Notes: generated from the letters alone by a model not told the origin. A stretch of 64,000 nt of DNA from Mayfieldus sp963740555 (GCA_963740555.1 CAVUES010000006.1:34348-98347); one strand, 5' to 3'. Positions 16,554 through 25,484 are shown, counted from the stretch's first letter. Made by a program: numbers and translations.

Positions 16554-17210
16554 ATGGGAAATGTGACCGTTGACATCACGATGTCCTTGGACGGCTATGT
16601 CGCCGGTCCGAACCAGAGCCGCGACGAGCCGCTGGGCGAAGGCGGCGAGGGCCTCCACGAGTGGGCCATCGCGACGCAGAGCTTTCAAGAGCTGCACGGC
16701 AGGGGCGGTGGAGAGGACAATCCCGATTCGAAGCTGCTCGCGGAGGGATTCGAGGGCCTCGGCGCGGTCGTCATGGGCCGGCGCATGTTCGGAGGCGGGG
16801 AGGGCCCGTGGGGATCCGACCCATCGTTCGACGACCCCTGGGAGGGCTGGTGGGGAGACGACCCGCCCTTCCACGTACCGGTGTTCGTCCTCACCCACCA
16901 CGCCCGTGAGCCGCTGGCCAAGCAGGGAGGTACGACCTTCACCTTCGTTACAGAAGGGATTGAGGCGGCCGTTGAGCAGGCCCAATCGACCGCGGGCGAG
17001 AAGGTGATCTCGATTGCGGGCGGCGCCGAGACGATCCAGCAGTGTCTGCAGGCTGGGCTGGTCGACGAGATGCAGCTCCACGTCGTGCCCCAGCTGCTCG
17101 GCGACGGCGAGCGGTTGCTGGAGAATCTCGGCCCCCAGCTGCCTGAGCTCGAAATCGCCAGGGTGATCGAGTCCCCGGCGGTGACCCACCTGAAGTACCG
17201 GGTGAAGTGA
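16554..17210 (+). CDS. RibD C-terminal-domain (dihydrofolate-reductase-fold) reductase
   Basis: 218-residue protein of the RibD C-terminal/DHFR-like superfamily, NADPH-dependent reductases of small substrates. Family marks are MSLDGYVAGPN at about 9-19, the turn VVMGRRMFGGGEGPW near 75 and the cofactor loop SIAGGAETIQQCLQAGLVDE near 155. A strong AGGAGGA lies 3 bases before the ATG at 16554, which fixes the start. It stands alone between the lipase and the convergent 117-residue gene. Physiological substrate is not known for this branch. Confidence 0.88.
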   Translation: MGNVTVDITMSLDGYVAGPNQSRDEPLGEGGEGLHEWAIATQSFQELHGRGGGEDNPDSKLLAEGFEGLGAVVMGRRMFGGGEGPWGSDPSFDDPWEGWWGDDPPFHVPVFVLTHHAREPLAKQGGTTFTFVTEGIEAAVEQAQSTAGEKVISIAGGAETIQQCLQAGLVDEMQLHVVPQLLGDGERLLENLGPQLPELEIARVIESPAVTHLKYRVK

Positions 17211-17223
17211 TCTCGCGCGGGAG

Positions 17224-17577
17224 CTACTCGAGCAGCTCGGGGATGTAGCGCTCGACGTGCTCGGCGACCGTCCGCCGCACCCACTCCTGGGTGCCGGAGT
17301 CGGCCATCCGATATCGACCGAGAAGCATCTTCTGGTCGTCAAGGGGCAGACCGGCGATCTCCCAGCGCACCGCGAGGCGCTCGAAGAGCATCTCGGTTCG
17401 CCGGTGCCAGGCATCGTCGATCGAGCTGCCGCCGCGCGGTGAAACCCGGCGGATCTTGGCGATCGTCAGCGTGCTCAGCGACTCGCGCAGGGTGAGGACG
17501 TTCCCATCGGGATCGGTGTAGTCGACGGTCGGCTTCGGCCCACGCTCGCGACGCTTCTTGCCCTTGCCCTTAGCCAT
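17224..17577 (-). CDS. hypothetical protein, 117 residues
   Basis: Not recognised. The first 15 residues are strongly basic (MAKGKGKKRRERG), followed by a VDYTDPDGNVLTLRESLS segment and a helical C-terminal half ending in RYIPELLE. No membrane segment or signal peptide is present. The ATG overlaps the stop of the exonuclease gene (ATGA), so it is translated after it. A nucleic-acid-related role is conceivable from the basic tail and neighbour, but nothing more can be supported. Confidence 0.72.
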   Translation of the reverse strand: MAKGKGKKRRERGPKPTVDYTDPDGNVLTLRESLSTLTIAKIRRVSPRGGSSIDDAWHRRTEMLFERLAVRWEIAGLPLDDQKMLLGRYRMADSGTQEWVRRTVAEHVERYIPELLE

Positions 17578-18431
17578 CAGGCCGCCTCCTCGAGCCGCTC
17601 GGCGAGCCGGTTCATTCCCCGCTCGTGCGCGGCGGCCGCCGCTGCCTTCCATTTGGTCTTGCGATCGCGCGGCCTCTTTACGCCGGCGTGCTGGAGCGTC
17701 GCGATCTGCTTGTAGGCGAGCAGGTCGTCGCGGTGCTCGATCAGCTCCCCGCGCAGCCGCGGCCGGGTCTCGCGGATCGCGCCGTCGAGCACCGCCTCTA
17801 GCGAGCCGTCGCGGCGCAGCAGCTCGGCGGCGGTCTTCTCGCCGACCCCCTTCGCCCCCGGGATTCCGTCGGAGGGGTCGCCGCGCAGGGCGATGAAGTC
17901 GGGGACGAGCTCAGGCGCAATGCCGTAGCGGCTCTTGACCTCCCTCGGGCCGACCTCCTCGGCGCCACTCTTCCCGGTACGGACGTAGAGAACCGTGACC
18001 CGCTCGTTCGCGCACTGGAACATGTCGCGGTCACCGGTCAGTAGCAGCGCCCGCCCCCCCGCCTCGGCCTCCAGCCGCGCGTAGCTCCCGAGCAGGTCGT
18101 CGGCCTCCAGGGAATCGTGGCTGGCGACGGTCCACCCGAACGCCTCGAAGAAGTCGCGGCTGTCGGCCCACTGCGGGGCCAGTTCGTCGGGCAGTTCCTC
18201 GCGGTCCGCGTGGTAGTCCGCGAACAGCTCGACCCGGTAGTGAGCGGCGTCGGGCCCGAAGCAGAGGACGACCGCGCGAGGCTCGTGCGCTTCCACCTCG
18301 CGCAGGATCAGGTTCGCGGCGCCGAGCAGCGCGTTCACCGGCTGGCCGTCGGACCCCTTGATCGAGCTCGGCAGCGCGTAGAAGGCCCGAAAGAGCATCG
18401 ACGGCGCATCGACCGCAAGCAGGGGCTGCAT
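17577..18431 (-). CDS. stand-alone 5'-3' exonuclease (PolI exonuclease/FEN-like)
   Basis: 284-residue flap-endonuclease-type nuclease equal to the N-terminal exonuclease domain of DNA polymerase I, without polymerase. Metal-binding acidic motifs are seen in AVDAPSMLFRAFYALP at the start, SLEADDLLGSYARL near 107 and LLTGDRDMFQC near 130. A helix-hairpin-helix follows (GDPSDGIPGAKGVGEKTAAELL region near 185). It would remove RNA primers or flaps in replication and repair. ATG 18431 starts just before the first Asp. The gene is followed by an overlapping 117-residue gene. Confidence 0.92.
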   Translation of the reverse strand: MQPLLAVDAPSMLFRAFYALPSSIKGSDGQPVNALLGAANLILREVEAHEPRAVVLCFGPDAAHYRVELFADYHADREELPDELAPQWADSRDFFEAFGWTVASHDSLEADDLLGSYARLEAEAGGRALLLTGDRDMFQCANERVTVLYVRTGKSGAEEVGPREVKSRYGIAPELVPDFIALRGDPSDGIPGAKGVGEKTAAELLRRDGSLEAVLDGAIRETRPRLRGELIEHRDDLLAYKQIATLQHAGVKRPRDRKTKWKAAAAAAHERGMNRLAERLEEAA

Positions 18432-18451
18432 TGCGCCAGTATCCCGGCCCA

Positions 18452-19084
18452 GTGCCCCAATACCCCGATCTGCCGACGATCCTCATGCACCCGCACCCGG
18501 AGCTGGTGATCCGGCGGGTGATCGAGCTGTTCGTGGGCATGGATCAGATCGATTCGGTCCTCGATGTCGGCTCGGGGCACGGCGGCGTCTTCGACTACGA
18601 CTTCTGGAACCGAGCCGATGTCAGCCGCCGTGCGACCTGCGACATCCATTCGGTGAGAGAGATGGAGGAGGCGTGGGAGACTCGAAGCGGCGTCGACGCG
18701 CAGCGGCTCACCGACTTCTACGAGCCCGACAGCTTCGACTACGTCCAGTGCATGGAGGTCCTCGAGCACGTCCCCGACTCACGCCGGGCGCTCGAGCAAC
18801 TCAGCCTTGTCGCTCGCAAGCTCGTCGTGATCACAAGCGCGGACGAGCTCCACCACGGCTACGACGAGGAGGGCAACTTCCACGAGGACTCCGCCCAGGC
18901 GAGGTGCCAGGCGATCAATCCGTACCAGCGCTACATCAAGCAGCCGAGCGTCTCCGACATGCGCGACCTCGGCTTCGCCGTTTTCGTCGAGAGGACCGGT
19001 CGCCGGCAGCTGATCGCCTGGAACTCCCTGGAAGAAGATTCCGGGGGTAGAGACCTCAGCCCGGTGGGGCTGGACGCCGGTTGA
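18452..19084 (+). CDS. class I SAM-dependent methyltransferase
   Basis: About 210 residues. The SAM site VLDVGSGHGGVFDYDFW is near residue 32, and motif II/III sections DYVQCMEVLEHVPDS and ARKLVVITSADE follow. The acceptor is unknown; DELHHGYDEEGN and the glycan-type neighbours suggest a sugar or lipid-linked acceptor. GTG 18452 is chosen as it leaves the usual short N-terminal helix; a TTG at 18431 would collide with the divergent exonuclease start. It leads a group of surface-glycan-like genes. Confidence 0.82.
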   Translation: MPQYPDLPTILMHPHPELVIRRVIELFVGMDQIDSVLDVGSGHGGVFDYDFWNRADVSRRATCDIHSVREMEEAWETRSGVDAQRLTDFYEPDSFDYVQCMEVLEHVPDSRRALEQLSLVARKLVVITSADELHHGYDEEGNFHEDSAQARCQAINPYQRYIKQPSVSDMRDLGFAVFVERTGRRQLIAWNSLEEDSGGRDLSPVGLDAG

Positions 19085-19101
19085 CTTCAGGCGAATCCGC
19101 C

Positions 19102-20076
19102 TCACATCTCTGCCAGGGCCGTCCCGTCGAACCAGTGGTGGGAGGGGAAACGCTCCACCGTGCCGGGCAGGTCAGCCTCGGTCAGCTCGCGCAGCGCGTA
19201 GTAGTTGCCGAGGCTTTGAACCGAGCGGGTGCCGTAGAGGATGTCGAGGATCATGTGCGATATGTCGAAGGGGCCGTCGGTGCTGCGCCGGGTGACGCCG
19301 AACTCGGCGAGCTTCGTCATGTAGTCGTTCGAGCCGAGGCTCTTGCCCATCCGGATCAGGACCGGCTCCTGCCGATGCAGGTCTTGGGCCTCCACCGTGA
19401 GCATCCTGCGGCTGTAGAAGATCGGTGCGCCGGCCCACTCGAGACGAAGGCCGAGCTGGTAGTCCTCGCCGCCGACCGAGTCGCAGATCTCGTCCAATCC
19501 ATTGACCTCGAGCAGAAGTTCCCTTGGGGCCCCGAAGCTGCATCCGTACATCTGACCGCCGACGATCTGCACGCGCCGCGAATCGTCGCCGTGGTCCCAA
19601 CGTGTGTCGATCCCGGTCTGCGGCGCTTCGCTGCTCAGCAGCTCACCGTCGCGGACCACCATCTGCTGATGCTTCTGGTAGGCGCCGGCGACCACGCTGC
19701 CGTCGGCGGCTGCCCTCCGAACCTCGTCCCACCACCCCGGTATCAGGACCGCGAGGTCGTCGACGAAGACGAGGTAGGGATCGGTGGCGTAGAGGACCCC
19801 CGTGTTGCGGGCGCTGGCCATGCCCATGTACTCCTCCTCGGTGACCCGATGCGCGCCGTTGAACGGCGTCGGCTTTGCCGGGACGTGCCGAAAGGGAAAG
19901 CGGTCTCGAACCATCTCGGCCATCCGGTCGCCGCGCTCGGGGGTGTGGAGCCCGTCGACCAGGACCACCTCTGGGACGTCGTCTCCAAGTTGACGGGCGA
20001 GGCTGTCCGCGAACCACTGAAAGCGCGGCTCGGGGCGATGCGTGACGTAGGCGATCGTTATTCCTTCGCTGGCCAC
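19102..20076 (-). CDS. glycosyltransferase family 2-like protein (GT-A fold)
   Basis: 324-residue cytoplasmic GT-A-type transferase. The N-terminal ITIAYVTHRPEPRF strand opens the nucleotide-binding half, AHRVTEEEYMGMASARNTG precedes the metal-binding acidic pair in PYLVFVDDLAVL near 115, and GGQMYGCSFGAPRELLLEVNGLDE with GGEDYQLGLRLEWAG is the acceptor-side signature of family 2/27-type enzymes. No membrane anchor is seen. GTG 20076 is the first start in frame before the opening strand. It faces the methyltransferase gene and diverges from the FkbM fusion with only 18 bases between starts. Confidence 0.83.
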   Translation of the reverse strand: MASEGITIAYVTHRPEPRFQWFADSLARQLGDDVPEVVLVDGLHTPERGDRMAEMVRDRFPFRHVPAKPTPFNGAHRVTEEEYMGMASARNTGVLYATDPYLVFVDDLAVLIPGWWDEVRRAAADGSVVAGAYQKHQQMVVRDGELLSSEAPQTGIDTRWDHGDDSRRVQIVGGQMYGCSFGAPRELLLEVNGLDEICDSVGGEDYQLGLRLEWAGAPIFYSRRMLTVEAQDLHRQEPVLIRMGKSLGSNDYMTKLAEFGVTRRSTDGPFDISHMILDILYGTRSVQSLGNYYALRELTEADLPGTVERFPSHHWFDGTALAEM

Positions 20077-20094
20077 GCGGTGTGCAGCTATAGC

Positions 20095-21879
20095 ATGGGC
20101 GTGATGGAGTCGCAGCTCGAGTTCGCTCGGGTGACCGTGGCGGGTGGGCCGGCTGTGGAGTTCTGCGTCGATCCGCAGGCGAACGACCCGGTCGTTCCGT
20201 GGCTGCTCGAACACGACTGGATCGACGAGCCCGTGATGCGGGCTTTTCAGTCTCTGGTGACCCCCGGCGCACGGGTTCTGGACCTCGGCTCCCATCTGGG
20301 CCTGTTCTCGCTTCCCGCCGCCGCCCTCGGTGCGGAGGTGATCGGCGTCGATGCGAACGCCCAGCACGTTCGGTTGCTTCGCGAAGCGGCGCGGCGCAAC
20401 GGCTTCGAGAAGCTCGAGGTCGTGCAGGCGGCGGTGACCGACGCCGAGCAGCCGGTGGAGTTCGTCGATCAAAGCATCCATGGGCATATCCGGGTGCCCG
20501 AGGACGGCGACTCGGCGGCCGTGACCCTTGCGGGGGTGACGATCGAAGGGCTGCTCGCGCGGCGGGGATGGGACGCCGTCGACGTGATCAAGCTCGACAT
20601 CGAGGGTGCGGAGATGGGGGCGCTGCGAGGCATGCGCAACCTGCACGCCGGCGGGGCGCGGCCGGCGATGGTCTTCGAGTGCAACGCCGCGATGCTGCCG
20701 TTGTTCGGCGAGTCGATATGCCGGTTGCGCAAGTTGATCGCGGAATTCGGCTACGAGCTCCTGCTGATCGATCATCTGCGGCCGGGGACGCTGATCGAGT
20801 ATCCGTCTGCCCTTGCGATCCAGCCCGAGTGCGTATGCGACTACATGGCTGTGGTCGATCGACCCGACGGTCTCGCGGACCGCTGGGCGCTCGAGGGTCC
20901 CTTCACTCTCGAGCAGACGGTGACCCGCTTGATGGACACCGCTTCGCACGACGGAGAGGGCTATCGGCGTTACGCGGCCGAGCTGATCACGGAAGGCCCC
21001 GGCTGGCTGCGCCAGCATCCGCTGGTTCCCGCGGTCCAGCGGGCTCTTGAGCTTGACCCCAGCTCTTTGGTGCGCTCGGCGCTGCAGGCGCGATCGCGTC
21101 CAGGCCCGGCGGCCGAGCACGCGGCCGAGCCGGCGCCGGGTGAGGGCGGGCCGCCGGACGACATTGCGGCCTTGGCGAGCGGCCTTGCCTTGCGCGCACG
21201 CACGCCGATACCCGAACGCCCGGGCGAGCCGAGTCCCGAGGAGCTGGTCTTGAGCGGCGTCTCGCTGCACGTCCGCGCCGGCCAGCTCCTCGCAGTGGTC
21301 GCGGACGATCCCGATGCGAGCTCGGCCCTGATGCGTGCCTTTGCGGGCCTCGAGGAGCCGGTTCTCGGCGAGCTGGACGTGACCGGCGCCACGACGATGA
21401 TCGGGGGCGACGAGGTCGGCTTCGAGCCCGGGCTCGACGTGGCCGAGAACATCGGCGTATTCGGAGCCTTCCTCGGTTGTGATGTTCCGGAGCTCAGCCA
21501 ACGCGTCCGGGAGCTGGCAGCTCGCGCCGGCGTCGCAGACCGGCTCGAGCTCCCCCTCTCGGAGGCCGGAGACGAGACTGCGGCGCGGATCGCGCTCACG
21601 GTGGCGCTGGAATGCGCGGACCCCGGCCTGTTGCTCGTCGACGCTCTGCCGAGCCTCGGCGACTCCGAGTTTCGGCAATGGCTCGAGGCCCGGATAGGCG
21701 CGCTCCGCGAGGAGGGTGGGGCAGTGGTTCAGGTGATCGAGGAGCCGGGCGAGCTACTCGCCGCAGCGGATCGGGCGCTCAGCGTCGCCGAGGGCCGCGT
21801 GGTCGCATGCGGCAACCCCGATGCGATCTTCGAGGACGTGTTCGCGGGACCGGTGGCGACCGGGGCGTGGGGACAATGA
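20095..21879 (+). CDS. FkbM-family methyltransferase fused to a degenerate ABC-ATPase-like domain
   Basis: About 594 residues. Residues 1-270 are an FkbM methyltransferase with the SAM site GARVLDLGSHLGLFSLPAAA near 57 and VIKLDIEGAEMGALRG near 165. After a Pro/Ala/Glu-rich linker (about 330-380), residues 385-590 follow the order of an ABC ATPase of the polysaccharide-exporter type (VSLHVRAGQLLAVV, DVAENIGVFGAFLG, ALECADPGLLLVDALPSLGD). However the Walker A Gly-Lys-Ser is missing (VVADDPDASSALM) and the ABC signature is not recognisable. It is therefore probably non-catalytic. The ATG at 20104 is an alternative. Its stop overlaps the next gene (ATGA). Confidence 0.78.
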   Translation: MGVMESQLEFARVTVAGGPAVEFCVDPQANDPVVPWLLEHDWIDEPVMRAFQSLVTPGARVLDLGSHLGLFSLPAAALGAEVIGVDANAQHVRLLREAARRNGFEKLEVVQAAVTDAEQPVEFVDQSIHGHIRVPEDGDSAAVTLAGVTIEGLLARRGWDAVDVIKLDIEGAEMGALRGMRNLHAGGARPAMVFECNAAMLPLFGESICRLRKLIAEFGYELLLIDHLRPGTLIEYPSALAIQPECVCDYMAVVDRPDGLADRWALEGPFTLEQTVTRLMDTASHDGEGYRRYAAELITEGPGWLRQHPLVPAVQRALELDPSSLVRSALQARSRPGPAAEHAAEPAPGEGGPPDDIAALASGLALRARTPIPERPGEPSPEELVLSGVSLHVRAGQLLAVVADDPDASSALMRAFAGLEEPVLGELDVTGATTMIGGDEVGFEPGLDVAENIGVFGAFLGCDVPELSQRVRELAARAGVADRLELPLSEAGDETAARIALTVALECADPGLLLVDALPSLGDSEFRQWLEARIGALREEGGAVVQVIEEPGELLAAADRALSVAEGRVVACGNPDAIFEDVFAGPVATGAWGQ

Positions 21880-23864
21880 GCGGCGCGCAGACGATCGGCC
21901 TCTGCATGATCGTCCGCAACGAGGAAGCGGTGATCGAGCGCTGCCTGGAGTCGGTGTCTGGATTGATCGACTCCTGGGTGATCTGCGATACAGGGTCCAC
22001 CGACGGCACCCCTGAGCGCGTGCGGAGCGCGCTCGCCGGATTGCCCGGGGAGCTGCATCAAACGCCATGGGTCGACTTCGGCCACAACCGCAGCGAGCTG
22101 ATGGAGCTTGCCTACGGGTCGGCCGACTATCTGCTGCTCGTCGATGCCGACATGACGATCCGGGTTCGCGCGCAGTTCCGGGAGCTCAGCGAGGACGCTT
22201 ACATGCTGCGCGAGACGGGCCAGCTCGACTTCGGCGTCCTGCGGGTGGTGCGTGGGGATCGCCGCTGGTGGTACGAGGGAGCGACCCATGAGTACATCGC
22301 CACCGATGGTCGCTTCGGCCAGGGGCAGCTCGATGAGCTGCTGGTGGAGCATCACGCCGACGGCTTCGCTCGTCGCGACAAGCTGATCCGCGATGTGGGG
22401 CTGCTGAAGCGCGACCTGGCGCGAGACCCGAACGATCCCCGCTCGACCTTCTATCTGGCCCAGACCTACCGCGATCTGGGCAAGCCGGAGCTGGCGATCC
22501 AGCATTACCGGCGGCGCGTCCAGCTGGGTGGATGGGACGAGGAGGTCTTCTACGCCAACTTCCAGCAGGGGGCCCTCCTCGCCGAGGAGGACCTGCTTGC
22601 CGCCGAGCCCGTCCTGCTCGAGGCCTGGGAGCGCCGGCCGACCAGGGCCGAGCCGCTGCACGCGCTCGCACGAGCGCACTCACGAAACGGGAACTTCGCC
22701 GTCGCTCACATGTTCGCCAGCCGCGGCTTGGAGATCCCCTATCCCTCCGACGTCCTGTTCATCCATCGCTGGGTCTACGAATGGGGGCTGCGGCTGGAGC
22801 AGGCGGTGGCGGCAGCCGGGCTCGGGCGGCGCGAGGAAGCGAGGGCGGGGCTGGAGGAGCTGCTTCGCGACGAGGACCTTCCGCGGCACGTCGAGCAGCA
22901 CGTGCGAAGCAGCCTCAAGAAGCTCGACCGCAAGGGCGGAGCGCGGCTGGCGGCCCGACCCGATCTGCCCCGGATCAACTCGGTCGCGCCGAGCACCCGG
23001 ATCGGCGAGATCAAGCTCGACGTCAAGCCGGCCTGGCCAAGCTTCAACCCCAGCATCGCGGCCGCCGGCGCCAATGGCGGATTTCGGATGATCGTGCGCA
23101 CCGCGAACTATCAGATCGAGCGTGGCGTCCTTCACGAGGAGGGGGTGCTTCACAACATCAACTACATGCTCGAGCTGACTTCCGATCTAGGCGTTGGAGA
23201 CGTGCAGCCGATCGTCGATCGTTCGACTGGGCCCAAGCGCTACTACTCGCGGATCCAGGGATTCGAGGATTGCCGGCTGTTCAATCTGAACGGCAGCTGG
23301 TACGCGACGGCGACGGTATGCGAACTGAACCCGGTGGAGCGGCGAGAGATCGCGCTCCTTGGGCTGGAGGGGCGCGAGGTCGCCTCGGTGCGCCGCCTCG
23401 CGGGCCCGCACCCGCAGCGCCATGAGAAGAACTGGATGCCGCTGGAGATCGACGGCGTGCTGCATTTCGTCTATAGCTGCGCTCCAACCCTGGTGCTGCG
23501 CTGCGACCCCGGCACCGGAAGCATCGACCGAGTCGCCGAGAGCGAGGGGCCGGCGATCGCGCGTGACTTTCGCGGTGGCTCGCAGGGCGTTCGGGTCGAT
23601 GGCGGGCATCTGTTCTCGGTGCACGAAGTCGATGGCAGCGAGCGTGCGCTCCGCTACATGCACCGCTTCGTTCTGCTCGGAGACCAGCTCGAGCTGACGG
23701 CGGTCTCGCGCCCTTTCACCTTCACCTCCGATCGGGTCGAGTTCTGCGCCGGGATGGCGCGGCGCGGCGACGAGCTGGTGCTGAGCTTCGGGGTCAGTGA
23801 CGCGGCGGCCGGACTTGCCCTAATTTCCGTCCACGAGGCCCTTGCGCTGCTTGAAGGCGTCTGA
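21876..23864 (+). CDS. glycosyltransferase with TPR-like middle and propeller-like C-terminal domain
   Basis: 662-residue protein. Residues 1-210 are a family 2 transferase: LCMIVRNEEAVIERCLESV, WVICDTGSTDGT and the DxD in LLLVDADMT near 90. Residues 215-350 have TPR-like helices (STFYLAQTYRDLGKPELAIQ). From about 375 the SFNPSIAAAGANGGFRMIVR, GFEDCRLFNLNGSWYATATV and KNWMPLEIDGVLHFVY segments recall the five-bladed beta-propellers of glycoside phosphorylases/beta-fructosidase-like proteins. The ATG overlaps the FkbM-fusion stop, so the two act together, probably in building or modifying a surface glycan. Whether the propeller binds or cleaves sugar is unknown. Confidence 0.83.
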   Translation: MSGAQTIGLCMIVRNEEAVIERCLESVSGLIDSWVICDTGSTDGTPERVRSALAGLPGELHQTPWVDFGHNRSELMELAYGSADYLLLVDADMTIRVRAQFRELSEDAYMLRETGQLDFGVLRVVRGDRRWWYEGATHEYIATDGRFGQGQLDELLVEHHADGFARRDKLIRDVGLLKRDLARDPNDPRSTFYLAQTYRDLGKPELAIQHYRRRVQLGGWDEEVFYANFQQGALLAEEDLLAAEPVLLEAWERRPTRAEPLHALARAHSRNGNFAVAHMFASRGLEIPYPSDVLFIHRWVYEWGLRLEQAVAAAGLGRREEARAGLEELLRDEDLPRHVEQHVRSSLKKLDRKGGARLAARPDLPRINSVAPSTRIGEIKLDVKPAWPSFNPSIAAAGANGGFRMIVRTANYQIERGVLHEEGVLHNINYMLELTSDLGVGDVQPIVDRSTGPKRYYSRIQGFEDCRLFNLNGSWYATATVCELNPVERREIALLGLEGREVASVRRLAGPHPQRHEKNWMPLEIDGVLHFVYSCAPTLVLRCDPGTGSIDRVAESEGPAIARDFRGGSQGVRVDGGHLFSVHEVDGSERALRYMHRFVLLGDQLELTAVSRPFTFTSDRVEFCAGMARRGDELVLSFGVSDAAAGLALISVHEALALLEGV

Positions 23865-23895
23865 GAGAGTGCCTAGGCTGCCGCGGAGGCACCTT

Positions 23896-24510
23896 TTGAG
23901 CGAAGAGACAGGTCCAGACAACCGCAAATCGGGTAAGGAATCGCGGGCCGATGACGGCGTCACCCGTCGCCGCTTTGTCGCCGGCGGGGTCGCGATCGGT
24001 GCCGCGGTGGTATGGACCTCGCCCTTCCCGTTCGCCGACGCGGCGATTGGCCAGCTGCTTCCAGTCGACGACGCGCAGGCTGCCGGCAGTCCGACCGGGC
24101 CGGCCGGGCCGACCGGCAGCAGTGGCGCCGGACCCGAGGCGCCGACGGAGTCCCGGGCGCGCATCCACGTCCGTCATCAGGTCCGGGTCGGGAGACAGGG
24201 CCGAATCTTCGTCGGGGTCGACTGCGTCGGCGACCAGACCCTGACCGGCACCGCGCGACTGCAGGGCCTGTTGGGTTCGGGCAACGGCACCCGGCGGGAG
24301 GTTCTCAGCCCCCTGACGCGGCATGTGGCGTTGGGGCACTCCAGCTTCCGGGTGGCACCCGGCCGCCACAAGCGCATCGAGATCCGGTTGAGCCCCAACG
24401 GTCGCCGGCTGCTGCGCCAGCGCGGCACCCTGAGGGCGCGACTGATCGTCAAGACACCGGGGCGCAATCCCCAGCGCCGCACCCTGAAGCTGATCTCGGC
24501 TCTGCACTGA
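23896..24510 (+). CDS. Tat-exported protein with a collagen-like stretch
   Basis: 204-residue predicted exported protein, family not recognised. A basic N-region ends in the twin-arginine-type signal TRRRFVAGGVAIGAAVVW at about 24-41, followed by Gly-Pro triplets GPAGPTGSSGAGP. The remaining 120 residues are a beta-rich, basic domain (RIHVRHQVRVGRQGRIFVG; VAPGRHKRIEIRLSPNGRR) resembling the small repeat domains often found in large actinobacterial secreted proteins. TTG 23896 is chosen because GGAGG lies about 8 bases upstream. It follows the glycosyltransferase gene in the same direction. Function is unknown. Confidence 0.72.
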   Translation: MSEETGPDNRKSGKESRADDGVTRRRFVAGGVAIGAAVVWTSPFPFADAAIGQLLPVDDAQAAGSPTGPAGPTGSSGAGPEAPTESRARIHVRHQVRVGRQGRIFVGVDCVGDQTLTGTARLQGLLGSGNGTRREVLSPLTRHVALGHSSFRVAPGRHKRIEIRLSPNGRRLLRQRGTLRARLIVKTPGRNPQRRTLKLISALH

Positions 24511-24632
24511 CGCAAAACGCTTGGGCCGCGGGTATCCTGCCGCCCCGACGGGCAAGGGATTGCAGGCAAGGGCAAGGACGGCACCTGAAGTTCCGCTCGG
24601 GCTGCGTCCGGGCGGTGGACGTAGGAGGCGCA

Positions 24633-25484
24633 TTGAAGTACGGATCTCCACCTGGATTCGTCGTGCGGCTTGTTGCGACGGTGGGAGCGAGCCTGCTGCT
24701 GATGGCAGGGCTCGCGACGCAGGCCGCCGCGGCACCGCTTGCGCACGGCCAGCTCGTGCACATCGCCAAGCCGGGAGCGAGGCTGAACGCCAACCAGAGC
24801 AACAACTGGTTCGGCTACAACCAGGGCTCACTGGAGCAGGGCGGCCTGAAGCAATTTCACTCGATCACCGGCGACTGGACGGTCCCCGCAATCAGCAGCC
24901 ACGCGGCGGGCCAGGACGAGGCGTCCTCGGACTGGATCGGCATCGGCGGCGGCTGCATCGACGCCACCTGCACGGTGACCGACAACACCCTGATCCAGAC
25001 CGGCACCGAGCAGGACGTCAGCGCGACCGGGCAGAAGTCCTATTCCGCCTGGTACGAGCTGATTCCCGCTCCCTCGATCGGGATCAGCATGACGGTGGGC
25101 GCCGGCGACCACATGCACGCCGACATCACCGAGGCGGTCTCGGGCTCGGACGTCTGGAAGATCACGCTGCGGGACGTGACCCGCAACGAGACCTTCACGA
25201 CCACCGTTCCCTATCCGTCCACTCATGCGACCGCGGAGTGGATCGAGGAAACGCCGCTTCTGATCGGCACCAACGCCGGTCTGGCGTCGCTTCCGAACCT
25301 GACCGATCCCCGGTTCGACTCCGGGACGACCAACGGTGCCAACGCGCGCCTGAAGGCGTCCGAGGAGATGTTGCTGACCGACAGCAACGGAGCCGTGATC
25401 GGCACGCCCTCGGCGCCGGACGCGAACCTCGACGGGTTCTCGGCCTGCACCTGGGCGACCAGCTGCGCGACACCGAGCGGCTGA
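24633..25484 (+). CDS. secreted G1-family (eqolisin/A4-type) glutamic peptidase
   Basis: 283-residue secreted acid endopeptidase of family G1. Residues 1-37 form a signal peptide (hydrophobic VRLVATVGASLLLMAG, then AAAAP). The mature part matches the family: NNWFGYNQG, GDWTVPA, DWIGIGGG, LIQTGTEQD with the catalytic-type Gln near 122, SYSAWYELIPAP, and AEWIEETP with the catalytic-type Glu near 202. TTG 24633 is chosen for the AGGAGG located 7 bases upstream. The gene ends before a strong hairpin shared with the convergent P450 gene. Confidence 0.87.
   Translation: MKYGSPPGFVVRLVATVGASLLLMAGLATQAAAAPLAHGQLVHIAKPGARLNANQSNNWFGYNQGSLEQGGLKQFHSITGDWTVPAISSHAAGQDEASSDWIGIGGGCIDATCTVTDNTLIQTGTEQDVSATGQKSYSAWYELIPAPSIGISMTVGAGDHMHADITEAVSGSDVWKITLRDVTRNETFTTTVPYPSTHATAEWIEETPLLIGTNAGLASLPNLTDPRFDSGTTNGANARLKASEEMLLTDSNGAVIGTPSAPDANLDGFSACTWATSCATPSG

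Noticed and set aside
19081..20094. Upstream extension of the FkbM-fusion frame
   Set aside because: It is antisense to the glycosyltransferase gene and shows no conserved pattern; the methyltransferase begins near 20095-20104.
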